Origin: a bacterium
Lineage (GTDB): Bacteria > Ratteibacteria > UBA8468 > B48-G9 > JAFGKM01
Assembly: GCA_021160565.1 (NCBI GenBank)
Contig: JAGHCG010000065.1
Coordinates: 1 to 10,717 of the forward strand
Reading direction: 5' to 3'
DNA: 10,717 nucleotides
Part shown: in pieces, positions 8,208 to 10,717 of the stretch
Position numbering within the stretch: the first letter of the stretch is position 1
How the letters are laid out: the number at the start of each line of letters is the position of its first letter
Program-made: the position numbers and the translations under genes
Notes under the pieces: generated by a model
What the model was told of the DNA's origin: nothing
The model's database searches: none
The model's input: only the letters and a program-made list of their open reading frames with translations

Positions 8208-8228
8208 TCTTTCAAATGGAGGAGAAAA

Positions 8229-9635
8229 ATGGAAAAAATTGGAATTGGTGTTGTTGTTGGAAATAGAAGTTTTTTCCCTGACCATCTCTGTAAAAAGGGA
8301 AGAGATGAAATTTTAAAGTTTTTGAAGAAGAAGGGATTGGAAGTAATTGCTCTTTCTGAAAAAGATACCAAATTCGGAACGGTTGAAACCTGGCATGATG
8401 CAAAAAAATGTGCAGAACTTTTCAAAAAAAATAGAGAAAGAATATCAGGAATAATAGTGACTTTACCAAATTTTGGAGATGAAAGAGCAGTGACAGATAC
8501 ATTGAAATTATCTCAACTGGATGTTCCTGTTTTAATTCATGCTTTTCCAGATGAAATTGATAAAATGAAAGTTTCTGATAGAAGAGACAGTTTCTGTGGA
8601 AAAATCTCTGTATGCAATAATCTCTATCAATATGGAATAAAATTTACTCTGACAACCTATCATACAGAAAGTGTTGAGAGCGAAAGTTTCAAAAAAGATA
8701 TAGATGACTTTATATCAATATGTAGAGTGATAAAAGGATTAAAAAATTTAAAACTTGGAGCAATAGGAGCAAGACCTTCAGCATTTAAAACAGTCAGATA
8801 CAGTGAGAAAATTCTTGAAAGATATGGAATAAGTGTTGATACGATTGACCTTTCTGAGATACTGGCAGGAGCAGATAAATTGAAAGAGAATGATAAAAGA
8901 GTAAAAGAAGAATTTGAAAAGATTAAAAATTATACAGATACTTCTTCAATTTCAAATCAGTCAATTATAAAAATGGCAAAATTAAAAGTAGTGGTGGAAG
9001 ATTGGATAAAAGAAAATGACATAAAGGCAATTGCTTTCCAGTGCTGGACATCAATTGAAGAAAATTTTGGAATTGTTCCATGTACTGTTTTAAGTTATTT
9101 CTCAAATTCCCTTGTTCCTTCTGCATGTGAAGTTGATGTTACAGGTGCTTTAAGTATGTATATTTTGCAGTTATCTTCGGGAAAGCCAAGTGCTATCGTT
9201 GACTGGAATAACAATTATAAAGATGAAGAAAACAAATGTATTTTCTTCCACTGTAGCAATTTCCCTATTTCAATTCTTGAAGAGAGTAAGATTGTAAGTC
9301 AAGAGATAATAAAAAGTTGTGTAGGAGAAGAAAATGCATATGGAGCTATATTTGGCAAAATAAATTCTTCTCCTTTTACATTTCTAAGATTGTCAACAGA
9401 TGATATAAATGGAAAAATAAAAGGTTATACAGGAGAAGGAGAAATTACAGAAGAAAAAGTTGATACGTTTGGCGGATATGGAGTTGCAAAAATTGAAAAT
9501 TTGCAATCTCTTTTAAAATTTATATGTGAAAACGGTTTTGAACATCATACCTGTATAAATCTTTCAAAAAAAGCAAAAGTTATTAAAGAATCTCTGGGTA
9601 AATACAAAGAGTGGGAGATTTATTATCATATTTGA
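8229..9635 (+). CDS. L-fucose-isomerase-fold protein (sugar isomerase-like)
   Basis: This 468-residue protein has the layout of the L-fucose/L-arabinose isomerase superfamily, which interconverts aldoses and ketoses with a Mn2+-type metal. The N-terminal half is a Rossmann-like alpha/beta region (IGIGVVVGNRSFF; SGIIVTLPNFGDERA at 73-87; VPVLIHAFPDE at 99-109). A middle domain begins LKLGAIGARPSAF at 174-186. The C-terminal half has CEVDVTGALSM with E301, AIVDWNN with D325 and FEHHTCI with H439/H440. From memory of E. coli FucI, the metal ligands are Glu337, Asp361 and His528; the Glu-to-Asp spacing of 24 is identical here, while the Asp-to-His interval is about 50 residues shorter. Total length is about 120 residues below E. 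coli FucI. GGAGGAG lies four bases before the start. The gene heads an operon with the oxidoreductase 11 bases downstream. The substrate is unknown; sulfo-sugar or other deoxy-sugar relatives exist. Confidence 0.75.
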   Translation: MEKIGIGVVVGNRSFFPDHLCKKGRDEILKFLKKKGLEVIALSEKDTKFGTVETWHDAKKCAELFKKNRERISGIIVTLPNFGDERAVTDTLKLSQLDVPVLIHAFPDEIDKMKVSDRRDSFCGKISVCNNLYQYGIKFTLTTYHTESVESESFKKDIDDFISICRVIKGLKNLKLGAIGARPSAFKTVRYSEKILERYGISVDTIDLSEILAGADKLKENDKRVKEEFEKIKNYTDTSSISNQSIIKMAKLKVVVEDWIKENDIKAIAFQCWTSIEENFGIVPCTVLSYFSNSLVPSACEVDVTGALSMYILQLSSGKPSAIVDWNNNYKDEENKCIFFHCSNFPISILEESKIVSQEIIKSCVGEENAYGAIFGKINSSPFTFLRLSTDDINGKIKGYTGEGEITEEKVDTFGGYGVAKIENLQSLLKFICENGFEHHTCINLSKKAKVIKESLGKYKEWEIYYHI

Positions 9636-9637
9636 AA

Positions 9638-9642
9638 GGGGG
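9638..9642 (+). promoter_or_regulatory. Ribosome binding site choosing the oxidoreductase start
   Basis: A GGGGG run preceded by AAA lies four bases before the ATG at 9647. The codon after that ATG begins MKKYDVVVCGGG, the exact start of an FAD-binding Rossmann fold. An in-frame start at 9611 would overlap the upstream gene and add 12 residues with no family role. Confidence 0.55.
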
Positions 9643-9646
9643 AAAG

Positions 9647-10681
9647 ATGAAGAAATATGATGTTGTGGTTTGTGGTGGAGGACTTGCAGGAGTGTGTGCT
9701 GCTATTGCAGCAGGTAGATATGGATTGAAAACAGCAATAGTTCAGGATAGACCCGTTTTTGGTGGAAATGCATCTTCTGAAATAAGAGTAAACATTGGCG
9801 GAGCGTGTGCAAATAATGCATGGGCAAGAGAGACAGGAATAATAAGTGAAATTTTCCTTGAGGAAAGAAAAAGAAATTTTGCTCCTCATAGAAATTCTTA
9901 TATAAACTCAAATTTAGACCTTGTCCTTTATGATTTCTTGAAAAGAGAAAATGTGGATATGTATTTAAATACTTCTGTAAGAAAAGCGATTATGAAAAGA
10001 AAAGATTTAATAGAAGGTGTTTTTTGTATTCAACTTGGAAGTGAGAGAGAATTTGTAATTTATGGTGATTATTTTATTGATGCTACAGGAGACGGAACAG
10101 TTGCTTTTTCATCTGGTGCAGAGTACAGAATTGGAAGAGAAAGTAAAAAGGAATTTGGAGAATCTCTTGCACCTGAAAAAGAAGATATGGGAATTATGGG
10201 AAATTCTCTTCTTTTTCTCGTGAGGGATACTGGTAAACCTGTGAAATTTACTCCTCCTTCATGGGCGGTTAAGTATCCAAAGGATGATATTGCACTGCAA
10301 AAACGTGCACATTCCTATCTTCCGGGATACTGGTGGATAGAGATTGGTGTGCCCTTTGATACAATTTATGATAATGAGGAAATAAAACATAATTTACTTG
10401 CCCACCTCCTCGGTGTGTGGGACCATCTCAAAAATGAAGGAGACCATGGATTTGAAAATTTTTCTCTTGAATGGGTTGGAATGGTTCCTGGAAAAAGGGA
10501 ATCAAGGAGGATAATGGGAGATTATATTCTCACTGAAAATGACATAAAAGAGAGAAAAAATTTTCCTGATACTATTGCTTATGGTGGCTGGTTTATAGAC
10601 CTTCACACTCCTGGCGGAATCCTTGCAAAGGATAAACCCCCAGAGCCAACCCTTGATCCAGATGACAAGAAACAATTTTAA
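9647..10681 (+). CDS. FAD-dependent oxidoreductase (FAD_oxidored type), C-terminus apparently lost
   Basis: The 344 residues visible begin with a dinucleotide-binding fold: YDVVVCGGGLAGVCAA at 4-19, then a basic/glycine patch PVFGGNASSEIR at 36-47, as in the FAD_oxidored family. A second FAD contact appears as DATGDGTVA at 145-153, and the family block RRIMGDYILTENDI lies at 287-300, followed by YGGWFIDLH at 312-320. Members are flavoproteins often found beside carbohydrate genes; most are functionally unassigned. They normally continue, after this GGW block, with a segment like YxIPFRSLYSRN leading to the last FAD-binding AGR motif. That part is missing: a TAA at 10679 ends the frame after a Pro/Asp-rich tail (PPEPTLDPDD). 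The shifted frame beyond resembles the lost segment, so a frameshift or edge-of-assembly error is likely. It is co-transcribed with the isomerase-like gene (11-base gap). Confidence 0.85.
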   Translation: MKKYDVVVCGGGLAGVCAAIAAGRYGLKTAIVQDRPVFGGNASSEIRVNIGGACANNAWARETGIISEIFLEERKRNFAPHRNSYINSNLDLVLYDFLKRENVDMYLNTSVRKAIMKRKDLIEGVFCIQLGSEREFVIYGDYFIDATGDGTVAFSSGAEYRIGRESKKEFGESLAPEKEDMGIMGNSLLFLVRDTGKPVKFTPPSWAVKYPKDDIALQKRAHSYLPGYWWIEIGVPFDTIYDNEEIKHNLLAHLLGVWDHLKNEGDHGFENFSLEWVGMVPGKRESRRIMGDYILTENDIKERKNFPDTIAYGGWFIDLHTPGGILAKDKPPEPTLDPDDKKQF

Positions 10682-10717
10682 CACTGTGATAATACGACCG
10701 TCAAGAAATCCCACGTA
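10682..10717 (+). other. Possible out-of-frame continuation of the oxidoreductase
   Basis: In the frame one base further on than the annotated one, the last bases read about NTVIIRPSRNPT. Family members have a stretch such as TVPIRSLYSRN at this point. The match is short and partial. It supports a lost-frame continuation rather than a real intergenic end. Confidence 0.35.

Noticed and set aside
8121..8285. 55-codon N-terminal extension of the minus-strand nuclease
   Set aside because: The frame is open, but the added residues have no beta-CASP family counterpart and overlap both promoters. The internal ATG at 8120 has a good ribosome site and begins the first conserved strand.
9611..9646. 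Earlier start for the oxidoreductase overlapping the isomerase-like gene
   Set aside because: The FAD-binding fold starts exactly at the ATG at 9647, which has a purine-rich ribosome site just upstream. The added residues are a frame-shadow of the upstream gene's end.
1..10717. CRISPR arrays, tRNA/rRNA genes, insertion sequences or attachment sites
   Set aside because: No repeated spaced units, tRNA-like cloverleaf arms, transposase motifs or terminal inverted repeats were seen on either strand by eye. All genes share similar base composition, so no transfer boundary is evident.

Overview
The window is AT-rich (about one third G+C by eye, not computed) and densely coding. Codon choice is AGA/AGG- and ATA-heavy, and the proteins are rich in Lys, Glu and Ile. 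Shine-Dalgarno sites are purine-rich, and one promoter is nearly perfect for a sigma-70-type polymerase (TTGACA, 17 bases, TACAAT). This points to a bacterium, possibly an anaerobic or thermophilic member of a poorly cultivated phylum. The sequence alone does not fix the lineage, and I do not name one.

Region 1 (1-6675, plus strand) looks like one transcription unit running in from the left edge. It holds the 3' end of a TPR protein, a 1457-residue envelope protein and an OPT-like polytopic transporter. The large protein joins a secreted M28 aminopeptidase-like domain to a MacB/FtsX-type permease. The TPR gene and the large gene overlap by 11 bases, and the transporter follows after about 14 bases. 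The M28 domain keeps the fold landmarks but has lost essentially all metal-binding and catalytic positions. I read it as a pseudo-peptidase used as an extracytoplasmic binding or sensing module on an ABC-type mechanotransmission permease. No ATPase partner lies in the window. This protein is the most unusual object here.

Region 2 (6676-8120) is a short convergent gap with a small palindrome, then a minus-strand beta-CASP metallo-beta-lactamase-fold nuclease. Its full set of motifs is intact.

Region 3 (8121-8228) is a divergent control region. An extended -10 promoter reads left into the nuclease. A near-consensus promoter reads right into the last two genes. Both leaders would be very short.

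Region 4 (8229-10717, plus strand) is a two-gene operon: an L-fucose-isomerase-fold protein that keeps the Glu/Asp/His metal site, and an FAD-dependent oxidoreductase of the FAD_oxidored type. The oxidoreductase reading frame stops early, and a shifted frame beyond the stop resembles the missing family segment. A frameshift or a sequence error near the window edge is therefore likely. The operon suggests metabolism of an unidentified sugar or polyol.
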